From Muscardinus avellanarius (Eukaryota; Chordata; Mammalia; Rodentia; Gliridae), in NCBI GenBank assembly GCA_963383645.1, contig OY726578.1:21589303-21653302 (forward strand): a DNA stretch of 64,000 nucleotides, in the 5' to 3' direction. Shown piece by piece: positions 9,908 to 20,054 of this stretch. The first letter of the stretch is position 1, and each line of letters opens with the position of its first letter. The notes beneath the pieces were generated by a model. That model was not told where the DNA came from and ran no database searches. It was given only the letters and a program-made list of their open reading frames with translations. A program made the translations under genes and the position numbers.

Positions 9908-10043
9908 CATGTACCCAATGATGGGTAAGATCCTCAGAGGAGGACAACCTAAGACAGGGGTGGGGGTGGCTTAGGAGCAGCTATCAAGCATGAGTACCCA
10001 TTGATGGGTAAGATCCTCAAAAGAGAACAACCTGAGACAGGGA
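9908..10043 (+). repeat. Imperfect direct repeat in the provirus 3' region
   Basis: The unit gtacccaatgatgggtaaga...cctaagacagggg (about 9910-9960) recurs at about 9993-10043 with several changes, giving a period of about 83 bp. It lies between the env stop and the polypurine tract. No function is visible. Confidence 0.7.
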
Positions 10044-10066
10044 CCATGCATTTCGCCCTCATATAT

Positions 10067-10079
10067 AAAAAGGGGGAGA
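10067..10079 (+). promoter_or_regulatory. Polypurine tract of the inner provirus
   Basis: aaaaagggggaga directly precedes the 3' LTR at 10080, as expected for the plus-strand primer of reverse transcription. Confidence 0.85.
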
Positions 10080-10546
10080 TGTCGGGGTCTGCTCAACCAC
10101 CTGACAAAACTTCCGATGAATCAGCTACATGTAGCACCGAGCACACCTGGGGTCTGCACAACCTCCTGAACTTCCGATGAATCTGCAACATGTAGCGCCG
10201 AGCGGGTATGGAGGGTGTAACTACTCCCCTTGCCCCCGCTAGCCCAATTTGGTAAAGCTGAGCCTTACTGGCTCATATAATGCTTCCGTGCTGGTGAACC
10301 CCTCGTGCATTCCATAATGAATGGCTACAAGTTATATGCTTTGCGCATGCAAGAGTGACCTTTAGCATGATAGGTTAGAATAGTTTCCTGTTGGAAATCC
10401 CCCCTGTGGTTATTTGCTTTAAATTGGGTTGCCTGAGAAAAATAAACGAGTTCCTGCTTGATACGGCTTCCGGCTCCGTGTTCTATTTGGGGCCGTCGGC
10501 ACTCACCATCCTGATCAGCCCCACTGCTGTCGGGCTGGCCCTGACA
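10080..10546 (+). mobile_element. 3' LTR of the inner class II provirus
   Basis: Starts TGTCGGGGTC and ends GGCCCTGACA, 467 bp, alignable end to end with 4584-5050 and about 10 percent diverged by eye. It has the same aataaa (10441-10446) and the same internal U3 duplication. The copy is flanked on the right by tatagt. Confidence 0.92.
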
Positions 10547-10552
10547 TATAGT
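10547..10552. repeat. Target-site duplication, right copy (tatagt)
   Basis: Matches 4578-4583 exactly and adjoins the 3' LTR end. Confidence 0.93.
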
Positions 10553-11690
10553 GATGTGGGATCCTGGGCACCCTAATATCCTTACATTGACTGGAGGAGT
10601 ATTTTAGCAGAAAGTCCTCTGCCTGGTTAAAGGGCTGTGCACTGTGCTCAGGAGATCGGCTTATGTCATCCTTTCCTTCAATTGACAGATTAAAGAGAAA
10701 GTCCTCCAGTCGTCCCCCCCTCAAGACAGTGATCTTTCCTTCATAACCCTCGTCTACACCCTTGCAACCCAAATGACAAAGATGGGCTCCATTCTCTCAA
10801 TTCACCATATACCCAGAGTCAAAGCAAAGGAGAGGATTCCCCCGAGGTTCTCCAACCAAATCCCATTCCGTGCCTGAGACAGGCACCTCCAGCTAATGTA
10901 TGTTCCATTTTTCTCTAGTCATCTATATAATTGGAAAACTCAAAATCCTCCCTTCTTTGAAAAGCCTCGGGTCCTTATATGGCTGTCGGAGTCTGTCAGT
11001 CACACCAAGGCCCCACCTGGGATGATCGCCAACAGCTCTTGATCCCCCTCTTCAACTCAGAGCAAAGAGAAAGAATAAGGCTGAGGCCCGAAAAGCTGCC
11101 CTTGGGCCCGCAGGGGCTTCACGAGAGGAAAATCATGACCTCAAAGGAGTTTTTCCTTCCATCCATCTCAAGTGAGATCCCGGCACTGCAGGGGAAGTGT
11201 CTCATTCTATCACCATGTTCTGCTCGCAGGAATAAAAGGGGCTGCAAAGAATCACATGAACTTACCCCAAACCACTGAACTAATAAAGGGACCCCAGGAG
11301 TGTCCTACGGCCCTCATAAGAGCACTTCCAAGAGGCCTTTAGGGTTTACACACCTACAGACCCAGAAGCCCCAGAAAATGCTGGGGCAATCAACTTGACT
11401 TTGTTGTGACTCTGTCTGCCTCTGATATGAGAAAAAAGTTACAGAAATTAGAAGATTTTCCCAGAATGAACCTCTCCCAGCTGTTATAGCCCAGAAGGTA
11501 TTTAACAGTAGAAAGACTGGCTTGGGCATTGGTAGCGGCCGTCCAGGAAACAGATAATAAAACCAGTAAAAGAGTAATTGCTGGCCCAAATTAGGTAAAA
11601 ATCAGTGTAACTATTGTAAAGAAGGACACTGGAAAAATGAGTGCCCCAAAGAAAGACAAAGCCAGGCCTCCAGCCCTGAACTTTCAGGAG
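10553..11690 (+). pseudogene. gag: Outer ERV gag: rest of matrix, capsid, nucleocapsid
   Basis: The matrix frame of the outer ERV continues here once the inner provirus and one target copy are disregarded. Further on are a gammaretroviral capsid with the conserved PTWDD-QQLL motif (about 11007-11041), a later segment with G-QECP-AL (about 11290-11325) and a KL-KLEDF run before nucleocapsid. At 11606-11644 is one zinc knuckle CNYCKEGHWKNEC (C-X2-C-X4-H-X4-C). A single knuckle is the gammaretroviral state, whereas betaretroviruses have two. Many stops and frameshifts are present. This placement is independent of the inner provirus and shows a second retroviral genus. Confidence 0.85.
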
Positions 11691-12960
11691 GACTCCTCCA
11701 GTATCTATGAGAAAAGTCGTCAGGAGCCCAAAGTCACCCTCAAGATCGTGGCCAACCCAGTAGACATTCTCATAGATACTGGAGCCTTTTTTGTGTTTTA
11801 ACCTTTCCAGAGGGACCTATAACTTCCAAAAGAATACCTATTCAAGGGGTAGTAGGGAATTGCAACACTGACCCTAGACTTCTGAAAGAATTATAAACCT
11901 ACGGACAAAGAAAAAAGAGATAGTTAATCTTTCCTAGCAGTCCCAAACCGTTTCTACCTTTTGCTCGGGTGAGATCTCCTCAGGTAAATGCAATCCACCA
12001 CTTCCTTTAAAGAAGTGTTTAATGTAAAAACTGACCCTTCCTCAATAGCCTCCCCCCCAGAGTTTGGATTTTTCTAACCTGTCCCTTGTTGGAAGAATAT
12101 CTACTGCAGGAAGGCAGTGCTCCAACTAAATAACTAGACTCAAATCTCCAAGAATTACAATGATTTCTTTTTGTTTGGGTTGAAACCAACTCTCCAGAAC
12201 TAGCACACCACCAGGTGCCTGTGGTAGTCCACACGACTGCAGTGCAACACCTGAATGGATAATACAACACTCTATGACCTCTGAAGCAAGAAAGATTATT
12301 ACTCTTCACATTTCTAGACTTACTGCAGCAGATATCATGGGGCCCTGCAAATTTCCCCGGAACACCTCTGTACTATCGGTTCAAAAGCCAGGGACAAAAG
12401 ACTGTCAACCAGTCCAGGACTTGAGGGAGGTAAACAAAAGGATTAAAACTCTTTGTCTAAGAATACCAAGCCCTTATATATCACTAACCTTACTCTCTAG
12501 AATATCTAAAAGATGGATCTAAAAGATGATTTTTTTTAGTTTTCCTCTTGCCAACCCATCTTCACCTTCGAGGGACTGACCCTAAAAAGGGGATTTCTAG
12601 CCAGTTTACCTGGACCCAGTTGCCTCAAGGACTAAAAAACTTTCTCACCTTGCTTGACAATGCTTTAAATCAAGATCTGATGGGATTCTGGAAAAACACC
12701 CCAATCTCTCCCGCTGCAGTGTGTGGCTGGTTACTGCTGCTACTGAGATGGAGGTGCAATCCCAGGCCACCTCTCAGGGCCTTCCAAAGACTCTCTGGAC
12801 CTTGGATAGCGTGCCTCTACAGAAAAGGCTCAAGTGTGCGCTGCCTCATCTACTGAGGATGCCGTCTGCCGCAAGGTCAGCAGGCTCTCCAAGCTGTATT
12901 GAGACGATCAAGCCAAGGAAAAAGTACAGATTGGAAAATACTAAAGTTCTGCCATTGAAA
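11691..12960 (+). pseudogene. pol: Outer ERV protease and partial reverse transcriptase
   Basis: The protease active-site motif LIDTGA lies at about 11769-11786. Reverse transcriptase follows: the frame 12274-12522 has the gammaretroviral fingers motif KPGT-D-PVQDLREVNKR, then DLKDDFF (about 12514-12534) around the first palm aspartate region, then F-WTQLPQGLKN (about 12604-12640). The YxDD catalytic box is missing, apparently through a small deletion near 12.69 kb. Weak thumb-like sequence runs to about 12.93 kb. RNase H, integrase, env and the 3' LTR of this element are not present. The enzyme is dead. Confidence 0.82.
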
Positions 12961-13424
12961 ACGACCCTCCTAATCAGGAGTTATTGAGCCTTCTCCTCCT
13001 CTGAGTGGCTTGTGTCTCTACCAGGCCAGCACTGCCCAGCTTACAGAAGCCTGAAGCGGGGTGCTCAGCATGTGGTGAGGGGGGTGATTGGACCCAGCTG
13101 CACAGGAGATTTGTAACAAGGAGGGGCATTAGGCAAGCAACCAAAGATAATTTGAGTTCTTCTCTGTCACTGCCCCTTTAGTGTGTGTGCTCATGAATCT
13201 GAGCATTTTCAAGGTACTTGGTGATCAGTTAAAAACACAGTAAAATGCCAAGAGTGAGGGGTGAGGAGGGGTTTCAGCACTGGCAGGTGCTGACCTTCAC
13301 TGTCCCACAAGGAGACTCGTACCACTCAGAATCAGCCAGCTGTGCAGAACCCTTCAAGCTCCATGTATCTGGCATGAACAACAGTGCCAAATTCTGCTCT
13401 CAGAGGCGCCAGTTGCTGTCCCAG
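12961..13424. other. Unassigned flank after the outer ERV
   Basis: No retroviral motif, SINE or gene recognised. It may be heavily decayed ERV sequence or the genomic flank. I found no second LTR that would close the outer element. Confidence 0.4.
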
Positions 13425-13612
13425 ATTTTTTTTTTTTTGGTGGTACTGGGGTTCCTGGACGACCTTTTACCTTTGGTCTACACTCCCAGACCTATATTTT
13501 ATTTTTGGAAGCAGGGTCTCTTACACCAGCACAGCTGGCTTCGAACCTGCGCGATCCTCCTGTCTCCCCTCCCAAGTGCTGGGATTACAAGTGTGCGCCA
13601 CCATGCCCGGCT
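13425..13612 (-). mobile_element. B1-ID dimeric SINE, antisense
   Basis: A poly(T) run, then the complement of the ID half (tggtactggggttcctgg) and of the B1 half ending gcgccaccatgcccggc. The 9-bp target duplication ctgtcccag is at 13416-13424 and 13613-13621. Confidence 0.95.
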
Positions 13613-13904
13613 CTGTCCCAGGTTATGTAACCAGGGAGGCCACCTTACAAGGATGGATTATGATTGGGATCTCTGTAGGCTGTAGTCCCCCAAGGAGTAT
13701 ACAAATAAGCTCCCTCAGCCTTCACCATGGTGGAATCAGAAGTTTAGTTAGGGATTCCCACTCCCTGGGTGGAGGTGGTCGGGAGCTGATGATCTAGGAT
13801 CCTGATTCTGTAGGTGGAAGAGGCGTATGGGTACAGGAGTGGCCCGGGGCTGATGCCGTGGGCCACTGTATGCGTCATTCAGCCAGGTGCCCTTGGCAGG
13901 CCAT

Positions 13905-14110
13905 GTCCATATGCAACAGGGGCCACTGCAGGGCTCTCCCAGGGTTTGCTGGGTCTCCTAAAATAAGGACAAAAAGTGATTTCAGGAGGCTGTGGAGAAC
14001 GTGCACACTTCCTGTGTTCTCCTCCCCCCCTCTCCGTGCTCAGAGCTCGGCTCCCTCCTCTTCCTCTCCTTTGACTTCCTTGATCCCTACTTTTGCATGC
14101 AGGACAGGTT
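13905..14110. repeat. Diverged direct duplicate, copy 1
   Basis: Contains ggccactgcagggctctccc and then gagaacgtgcacacttcctg and a pyrimidine-rich stretch. All recur in the same order at 14465-14640. It could be a local duplication of about 560 bp spacing or two copies of an unnamed repeat. Confidence 0.7.
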
Positions 14111-14464
14111 TCCTTACCCAGGAGAACTGAAAAGGGAGAGTCAAACCACACACACAAGGTCATCCATACCCACTCATGAGCTGGGTGCCCACCATCCTCC
14201 TGGAGAAGATACGGAGGGCAGGACTGGGTCCTGCAGGCCCGGGGCATTGGCCCACCTCAAGGACACTTTGCATAGACAACAGTGTGAGCTACGCCCATTA
14301 GGTAAATGTGTGGTGGCCCCACAGGCACCCACAGCATCTCAATATAACAGTCAGGGAGGACTTGGCCCAGCACCCAGAGGCTTCTGTGGCATGAGTTTCT
14401 GTTTCTTTGCTTGCCTGCAGTGACTTTAACCACAGCTCACCTCTTTCTCAGGCCAGGCTCACAG

Positions 14465-14640
14465 GCAGCAGTGGCCACTGCAGGGCTCTCCTGGGATTCA
14501 CCTGTCCTCTAACGTGTTAGCAGTAAAGCAGTGAAGGCGAGAACATGCACACTTACTGCCTCCCCTCCCACTGTCCCCACACTCACCTTCTATCCTGTTC
14601 CTCCTCTCCTGCTTACTTCCTGTTCCCAGTTCCAATTCCA
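14465..14640. repeat. Diverged direct duplicate, copy 2
   Basis: Partner of 13905-14110, with gtggccactgcagggctctc and gcgagaacatgcacacttac followed by a C/T-rich tract ending in a cag. The region between the copies holds no recognised gene. Confidence 0.7.
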
Positions 14641-14888
14641 GAACAAGACTGACAGTCAGACCTGTGTTGTTGGTCTGTGGATGGAGCTCAGTGTCAGACC
14701 TCTTCCTAAGCAGGCACAAGGCCTGGTCTTCATTCACAGCACTGGGATAGAAAGAAAAACATGAAGAAAGGAAACAGAAAAGGGAGGGGGGTTGAAAGCT
14801 TCTCTTCCTGTTCCTCATCTCATTTGACTTCCTGTTTTTGGTTTTTCACCCTGGACTTAGTTTCTTGATTTACACCCTTGTTATCATC

Positions 14889-14994
14889 TGGGAAATGTAG
14901 CTCAGAGGTAGGGCTTTTTCCTATTATCATAGGAACCAGTACTGCGAAAGGAAGGAAGGAAGGAAGGAAGGAAGGAAGGAAGAAGGAAGGAAGG
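14889..14994 (+). mobile_element. ID-like SINE fragment with a (GGAA)n tail
   Basis: ctgggaaatgtagctcagag is ID-like (tRNA-derived, internal promoter box A region). A (GGAA)n tract at 14948-14994 follows, in the position of the usual A-rich tail. Confidence 0.7.
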
Positions 14995-15299
14995 GTAAGT
15001 GGGTAGGTGGGAGAGGGGAAGGGTAATTCATGTTGGAAAAAAATTTTTTTAATGGGGTAATCTTGACAAATGAAAAAGAGAAATTGTGCAGGTCCAGAGC
15101 CACCAGACAGGAGAAGCCCTGTTCTGGGTGCTGAACAGAGCCAGAGTTCCCTGGGGTCTGTGTAGTAATGATGGGACCCAGCTGATAGACCCCACCCATC
15201 TCTGTTTGGCCACGCAGGATTGCTCAGCATGAATTCACGGTGTAGAGAGGGTCAGAAACCAGAGCACATCAAGCAGGAAGGTGAGGAGGGTGGCAGAGA

Positions 15300-15485
15300 A
15301 ACTTAACGGACATGCAAGATCCTAGGAGCTCAAGTATGTGGATGAGTCCAGGACCTTTGGAAAAGTGGTAGAAATGAGAAGGCGCTACAAAGAGTTTACA
15401 GATCAGAAATGGTAAAGACAGAGGCATAAATAGGAAATTAATTGCTGCAGTTTGCTGTACCTTTGCCTTATTCCTCATCATCTGA
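15300..15485. repeat. Segment with a diverged copy at 33128-33290
   Basis: Shared landmarks in the same order: ctcaagtat, gatgag, ggaaaagtggtag/ggaaagtaataaaaagtgg, agaaatgg, agacataaatag and the G-to-T-rich end before ctttacc. Identity looks about 65-75 percent by eye. The family is unknown to me. Confidence 0.6.
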
Positions 15486-15806
15486 GCAGGAAGCTTCCGC
15501 GTGCACGAGGGCAGTGATGGTGATTTTGTTGCTTCCTTGGAAAACAAGGACAGAGTTGACAGTCAGGCCGGACTCACCCCTGCCACTCCTGGGATTTCAC
15601 AGACCAAATCAGCACCCAGTTCTTCCTCATCCCTCTGTGCCTGTCTCAGGGCCTCCGCCCCTCACCTCTGCAGTGAGCAATGGCTCCAGTGTCTCCAGGG
15701 CTCTTTCCCAACCAAACCCCACCACTGGGCTGGGTGTGAATGCCTGTGTCATCCTATGTTTAACAAGCACAGCACACTCGTGTATGCACAAGTGTGCGTG
15801 TGCACG

Positions 15807-15839
15807 TGCACACACACATACACACACATACACACACAC

Positions 15840-15886
<47 letters not shown>
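15807..15886. repeat. Compound microsatellite (CA)n(GA)n
   Basis: An alternating CA run with two TA interruptions passes into an uninterrupted GA run. All short open frames across it are repeat artefacts. Confidence 0.97.
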
Positions 15887-15891
<5 letters not shown>

Positions 15892-15961
15892 GTTTCAACA
15901 GAATGTTCAAACCGATAGACTTCCTATGCTGTTATTCCTACTCAGTAAAATAGTACAAGAA

Positions 15962-16150
15962 GCACATTGTGTGGTGGCGCACTCTTGTAATCCCGGGACT
16001 TGAGAGGCTGAGACAGATAGATTACAGAACCAGGCAAGCCTCAGCCACTTATGAGACCCTGTTTCCAAATAAAACATGAAATAGGGCTGGGGGTGTAGCT
16101 CAGAGGTAGAATGCCCCTGGGTTTAATACTTTAATCACAGTAACAGACAA
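15962..16150 (+). mobile_element. B1-ID dimeric SINE
   Basis: The B1-like half (gtgtggtggcgcactcttgt) is followed by gagaccctgtttccaaataa and an ID half, gggctgggggtgtagctcag. The 3' end is diverged. Confidence 0.9.
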
Positions 16151-16429
16151 AAATATTTTATTAAAAAATATAAAACACACACTTATGAAAAGAACATAAA
16201 TTTCCTTTTCTATTTCATACACCATCTCAGCCTCTAACAAGCTGGCCCCCACCTCCCCCATCCCCAGAAAACCTCCAGTTGGTGTCCACTCGAGGTGTAT
16301 CCCTTACCTGCAAATACTTCCTCCTCACTACTTAACTCTTGTGTTGACAGTCTCATCTGCAGAGACCCAAACATGAGCACCACGGCCATTTGAGAGAGGT
16401 CTCACCCATTTATTCTACACCAGTTGAAG

Positions 16430-16660
16430 TCATGGTGGACGCCATGGTTTGCGTGTGGACTGTCCTCCAAATGATTGTTTGTTGGAGGCTTGGTCCTGAG
16501 TGTGTCGAGGTTGAAAAGGTGAGGGAGCCTTTCCAAGCCTGAACAGCATCAGAGGCCAAGGTGGAATATCCTGCCCACTGATGGGCAGAAGGATCTTCAG
16601 TACCAGGCCAGAACTCAGGGAAGAGGAGGAGCAGGAAGGGCATAGCATAAGAATTCAGTG
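16430..16660 (+). mobile_element. MaLR (MST/THE1-like) LTR fragment
   Basis: The pattern gtcctccaaatgattg-tggaggcttggtcctgagtgtg-ggttg resembles the 5' part of MST-type MaLR LTRs. Recognition is from the ordered pattern only. Confidence 0.5.
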
Positions 16661-17246
16661 ACCGTTCAAGGAGGAGGGCTTGCAGATGAGAAGACTGTCA
16701 AGAATGAAGTCCCTGACCCATCATTTCATGCGCAGACACAGAGGCCTAGTGGCAGGCGACATTCGGCATTCAACAAAATTGCTATAGAACTTTCCTGGGG
16801 ATTCAGAAGCACAGCTTTGCCCCCCTAGAGCCCTGTGTTCAATCTCCTGGGGTTTGATGGGCTGTTCCCATGATAATTGAGGTACACATGGCATGATAGG
16901 AACTGCAAACATATAAAGTTTATAATTTGAACACATCTCTACTCATGTTCTTGGTTGTAAACACCCAGGCAGGCAACTAGAGGAATTTATATATTGAGAA
17001 ACAATAACCCCCGCACAGGCACACTCACAGTATCCCTTCAAGGATGCATATCTAGGCATACCTGAGCCCACGGATCCAACCTCCCACCTCCCAAAGAACA
17101 CAGTTGCTTCCAAACACTAGAGAGAATGGCCAAAGTGCTTTTTCTGAAAAACTGGGTTCCAGCACCAAATCCCCAATGATCATCAGCAGCAGGAAGCTGG
17201 AGTCCTGGTGCTTTGCACATGACACTCACAAAGCTGGCCCACCCTT

Positions 17247-18924
17247 TTAGTCACCTGCAGCATCCATCGGTGAGGCAGGCATTCCAGTGCTGGAACCATC
17301 TCCAGCCGCACTTGCACCTGCCTGGAAGTAGAGAAAAGGAGTCACTGTGAGGATCAGAGCATGCTGTGACCTGTGTTTACGAGTCTCTTGTTCACATGGT
17401 GACATTAGACGCCACATGGGAAGACAAGTCAAGGGAACCAAGATCCAGAGCAGAGTGGACCCACTCCTATCTGAGGACATGGGGAGGGATCTCCACGGGA
17501 GAAGGGCCTCCTCTTATCAGATTGGCTGGTAAGTACAAGATTCTTTCACAAGGAGAAAAAGTTATGAGGAGGAGGTAGCTTGCTACATCTTAGTAACAAA
17601 CTCTCCTTTCAAATTCCCCCATCAAGAAAATTATATATGTCACAGATAGAATAACTGTTAAAATTATATTAATTCAATAGAAAGAAATAGAAATGGGAAT
17701 ACTCAATTTTCCATCAAAAACAAAAAGAGTGTGCTTTGCACACAGTCTTTGCAACCAGGAAAAAATGTTACAGAGATCCTGCTCACTACCACACAGGTGG
17801 CAACTGGTGCTTCATACACAGACACCATCTTGAATCAAACATCAGTGGCCATAGAGCCAAAGTAGGCATTCCTCCATGTACGAAAGGCATTGTGCATGTC
17901 TTCTATAGGATTATGTCCAGGGTGAATGAAAAGATAGGAAACCAGTAAAACAAATTTATACCTCATATGAAGAAAAGCAAACTCACTTTTGGCATGGATT
18001 GGTCCTTGTCCTCTGCCTCATCGCAGGGAACCACCTCCATTAGGACCTGCACTGATTCTAGGAGGAAACAGAGTAACTCGTCAGTAGGGTGTTGTTGCTG
18101 AAGATCCCCTGAGGGGCTTTCTTGGTGTGGTGGTGCGGATGTAAGGCCAGGGTGGGTGGAGGTGGCTGACTAGCAGCCCTGACACAGTTGAAGCTGGGAT
18201 GTGATTCTTAGTGGATGAAACAAAGGAATGAAACAGGAAAGAAAATGGATGGAGCCACAATGAGCAAAGCACTAAACTACTATTATGTAGACTATTTCAA
18301 AGCCCCTATGATTATGTTGACAGCCATCTGGAGGGAGATAAGGACAGTTATCTTTGAACACCACAGCTCTGTTATGGGTCACATTATGTCATCTAAAATA
18401 CTTGTCAAAGTCCTAATCGCTGTACCTCAAATTTTCACCTTATATGAAAATAAGAATATGTTAGAAACACACAGGGAGGCGTCATGTGGAAGCGATGTGG
18501 TCCCTCGTCCAACATGATTGTGGTGCTCAAGGTAGGAGGCAGATCCCTGAGGATAAATGTCCTGCGATGAGAAACGTGGAGCTCAGGGCTGTAGCTGCCG
18601 CCAAGGTGGCCAGGGACGCCAAAGAACAAGCAGAGGCTATCAACCGGCAGGGAGAGATTCCTCCCCACACATTTCAGAAACACCACGGTCTTGCTTACAT
18701 CTCAACTGGGGACATTTGGCTTTCAGAAGACTGAGACAATCAAGTTTGTTATTGCAGGGCAACTTACCTGACACTCGGCTGTGGTGCCCCTGAGAAATAA
18801 TCAAAGCATGACCAATCATGGCATGGTCCATGACTGGGTTAGTGTCATCCTGATGACACTTGTACAGGACTTCATTCAACAGTGAGAAAATACTCTTCTC
18901 AAAGTCACCTGAGACATTCTGCAT
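17247..18924 (-). CDS. Candidate spliced host gene, three minus-strand exons, product not recognised
   Basis: Exons on the minus strand: 18924-18768 (from an ATG), 18057-17987 and 17321-17255 or on to the stop at 17247. Donors are GTAAGT after 18768 and GTGAGT after 17987. Acceptors are ctcctag before 18057 and a strong pyrimidine tract ending cttccag before 17321. The phases fit: exon 1 ends with one base, exon 2 begins with two, and exon 2 ends on a codon boundary where exon 3 starts. Without a further exon the product is about 100 residues, beginning MQNVSGDFEK, with an acidic middle (CDEAEDKDQ) and a small-residue Ser/Ala/Gly tail. No signal peptide, membrane segment or known domain is visible. 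In-frame upstream is TAA two codons before the ATG, so either this ATG starts the protein or an acceptor (atgcag) lies just inside it. More exons may exist outside. It could still be a relic of a duplicated gene. Confidence 0.55.
17255..17321 (-). other. Exon 3 of the candidate gene
   Basis: 67 bases to a possible GTGACT donor, or open for two more codons to TAA at 17247. It codes for a Gly/Ser/Ala-rich tail and is preceded by a strong acceptor. Whether it is terminal is undecided. Confidence 0.5.
17987..18057 (-). other. Exon 2 of the candidate gene
   Basis: 71 bases, acidic coding (EVVPCDEAEDKDQ), bounded by ctcctag and GTGAGT. Only one of the three frames is open, and it is the one that joins exon 1. 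Confidence 0.6.
18345..18757 (+). mobile_element. MLT1-type MaLR LTR fragment
   Basis: Ordered MLT1-like motifs: agtcctaatcgctgtacctc, cacagggaggcgtcatgtgg, gctgccgccaaggtggccag and gagattcctccccacacatt. It lies in the intron between exons 1 and 2 of the candidate gene. Confidence 0.6.
18768..18924 (-). other. Exon 1 of the candidate gene
   Basis: 157 bases, open throughout. It carries a predicted helix-forming segment (FEKSIFSLLNEVLYKCHQDD) and ends at a consensus GTAAGT donor. Confidence 0.55.
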
Positions 18925-18954
18925 GATAGATTACACTGCTGGCCGTAAAACAGA

Positions 18955-19795
18955 CCTTCAGATAGTTGCAAGTATGGAAGTCATACAAAATTTGTGCTCA
19001 GACAAATATGTAATTACATGAGAATTCAACACGAGAAAGAATACTGGAAATCACCCAGCTATTTGGAGATTAAACAGGACAATCTACACAATGAATGAAG
19101 AAAATCCTTTACAAATAATAATTTTCAGATTTTAAACCAAATGGAATAAAAATATAACTTTTTAATTTGTGGGATGCTGCAAAAACAGTACTCAGAGGTA
19201 AATTTATAGCATTCCATGCACTATTAAAATTATATCAATAGATGATTTGAAAAGAATTATAGTAATATGTGTTTTCACGTAAACTGTATTAATTAGTTCT
19301 CTTATATATGCTGATTTAAAAGAAATTCATTCAGTAGTCTAAAATAACCTAAGCTTCCACCTTGGGAAGCTACAGGAAATAAGAGCAGCGCCACGTGCAA
19401 AACACATAAAACAAGGGACATTGGTGCAGAGACCAGTGCAATGACACGTGGGAAACGAACAGCCAGAAATGTACTTCTCTGAAGTGACCGACACACTTGA
19501 TAGAGCTCTAGCAAGGCCAACTAACAAAGAAAGGAGAAGAGATGAGGGAGCAATACTATAAATGAAAAACTAGTACTGATTTCATGGACATGACATGGTA
19601 ATACAAACAGAATTTGAACAACTCTCCAGTCCCATACTTGGCAGCATGGAGGAATTAATTCAGTTCTGTCAGAGGCAGAAACTGCCAAAATTTACCCGAG
19701 GAGAAAGACAATCATAACCAATCAGTACCCATGTAAAAATCAAACCAATGATGAATTACATATCAAAAAAGCAGCAGGAAGCAAAGGCTTCATGA
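18955..19795 (+). mobile_element. Old L1 ORF2 fragment
   Basis: Contains L1 ORF2-like sequence (cagtactcagaggtaaattt, ggaaatcacccagctatttg, cagaaactgccaaaatttac) with many stops. It is a decayed LINE-1 copy. Confidence 0.7.
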
Positions 19796-20050
19796 TTGGT
19801 GTCAACTAACTTCTTAGAAGGGAACTGAGAGAGATGAGGGGGGAAGAGGGAATGCCTCAGTGGACAGGGCGTACACACACAGACTTTCAGAGTGATCACT
19901 GTGCGGAACACAGGGAAGGGGGAGGGAGGGGACACGTGAGGAACGGGAGAGGGCTCAGTGAGTGCTATGTGCAAGTGTGCCTCTGTCACCCTTAACCTCA
20001 TCACGATGTGGAATGACAGTGTACCAGAATAAAAGAGTATTCACTACTGG
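19796..20050 (+). repeat. Lineage repeat copy related to 47420-47810
   Basis: Shares a purine-rich middle, then gtgtgcctctgtcacccttaac-type sequence, and ends tgacagtgtaccagaataaaag. The partner ends tgtaatgtataattacaatgtgccaataaaag. It may be an L1 3' UTR or another squirrel repeat. Confidence 0.4.
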
Positions 20051-20054
20051 AAAA

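Larger units (their letters stand above)
4584..10546 (+). mobile_element. Betaretrovirus-like (class II, type-D-like) endogenous provirus
   Basis: Complete LTR-to-LTR element of about 5.96 kb with 467-bp LTRs (4584-5050 and 10080-10546), TG...CA termini and a 6-bp target duplication. Inside, in order, are a primer site, a gag fragment, pol pieces, an integrase, a transmembrane Env remnant and a polypurine tract. At under 6 kb it is shorter than a full betaretrovirus (about 8-9 kb). The C-terminal part of capsid, nucleocapsid, protease, most of reverse transcriptase and nearly all of surface Env are missing. It also contains a B1-ID SINE (8284-8470) and an antisense LTR-like block. The LTRs differ at roughly one position in ten by eye, so the insertion is old. 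All genes are defective. Confidence 0.9.

Noticed and set aside
15442..15953. Frames of 150-158 codons with His-Thr and Arg-Glu runs
   Set aside because: Translation of the (CA)n(GA)n microsatellite.
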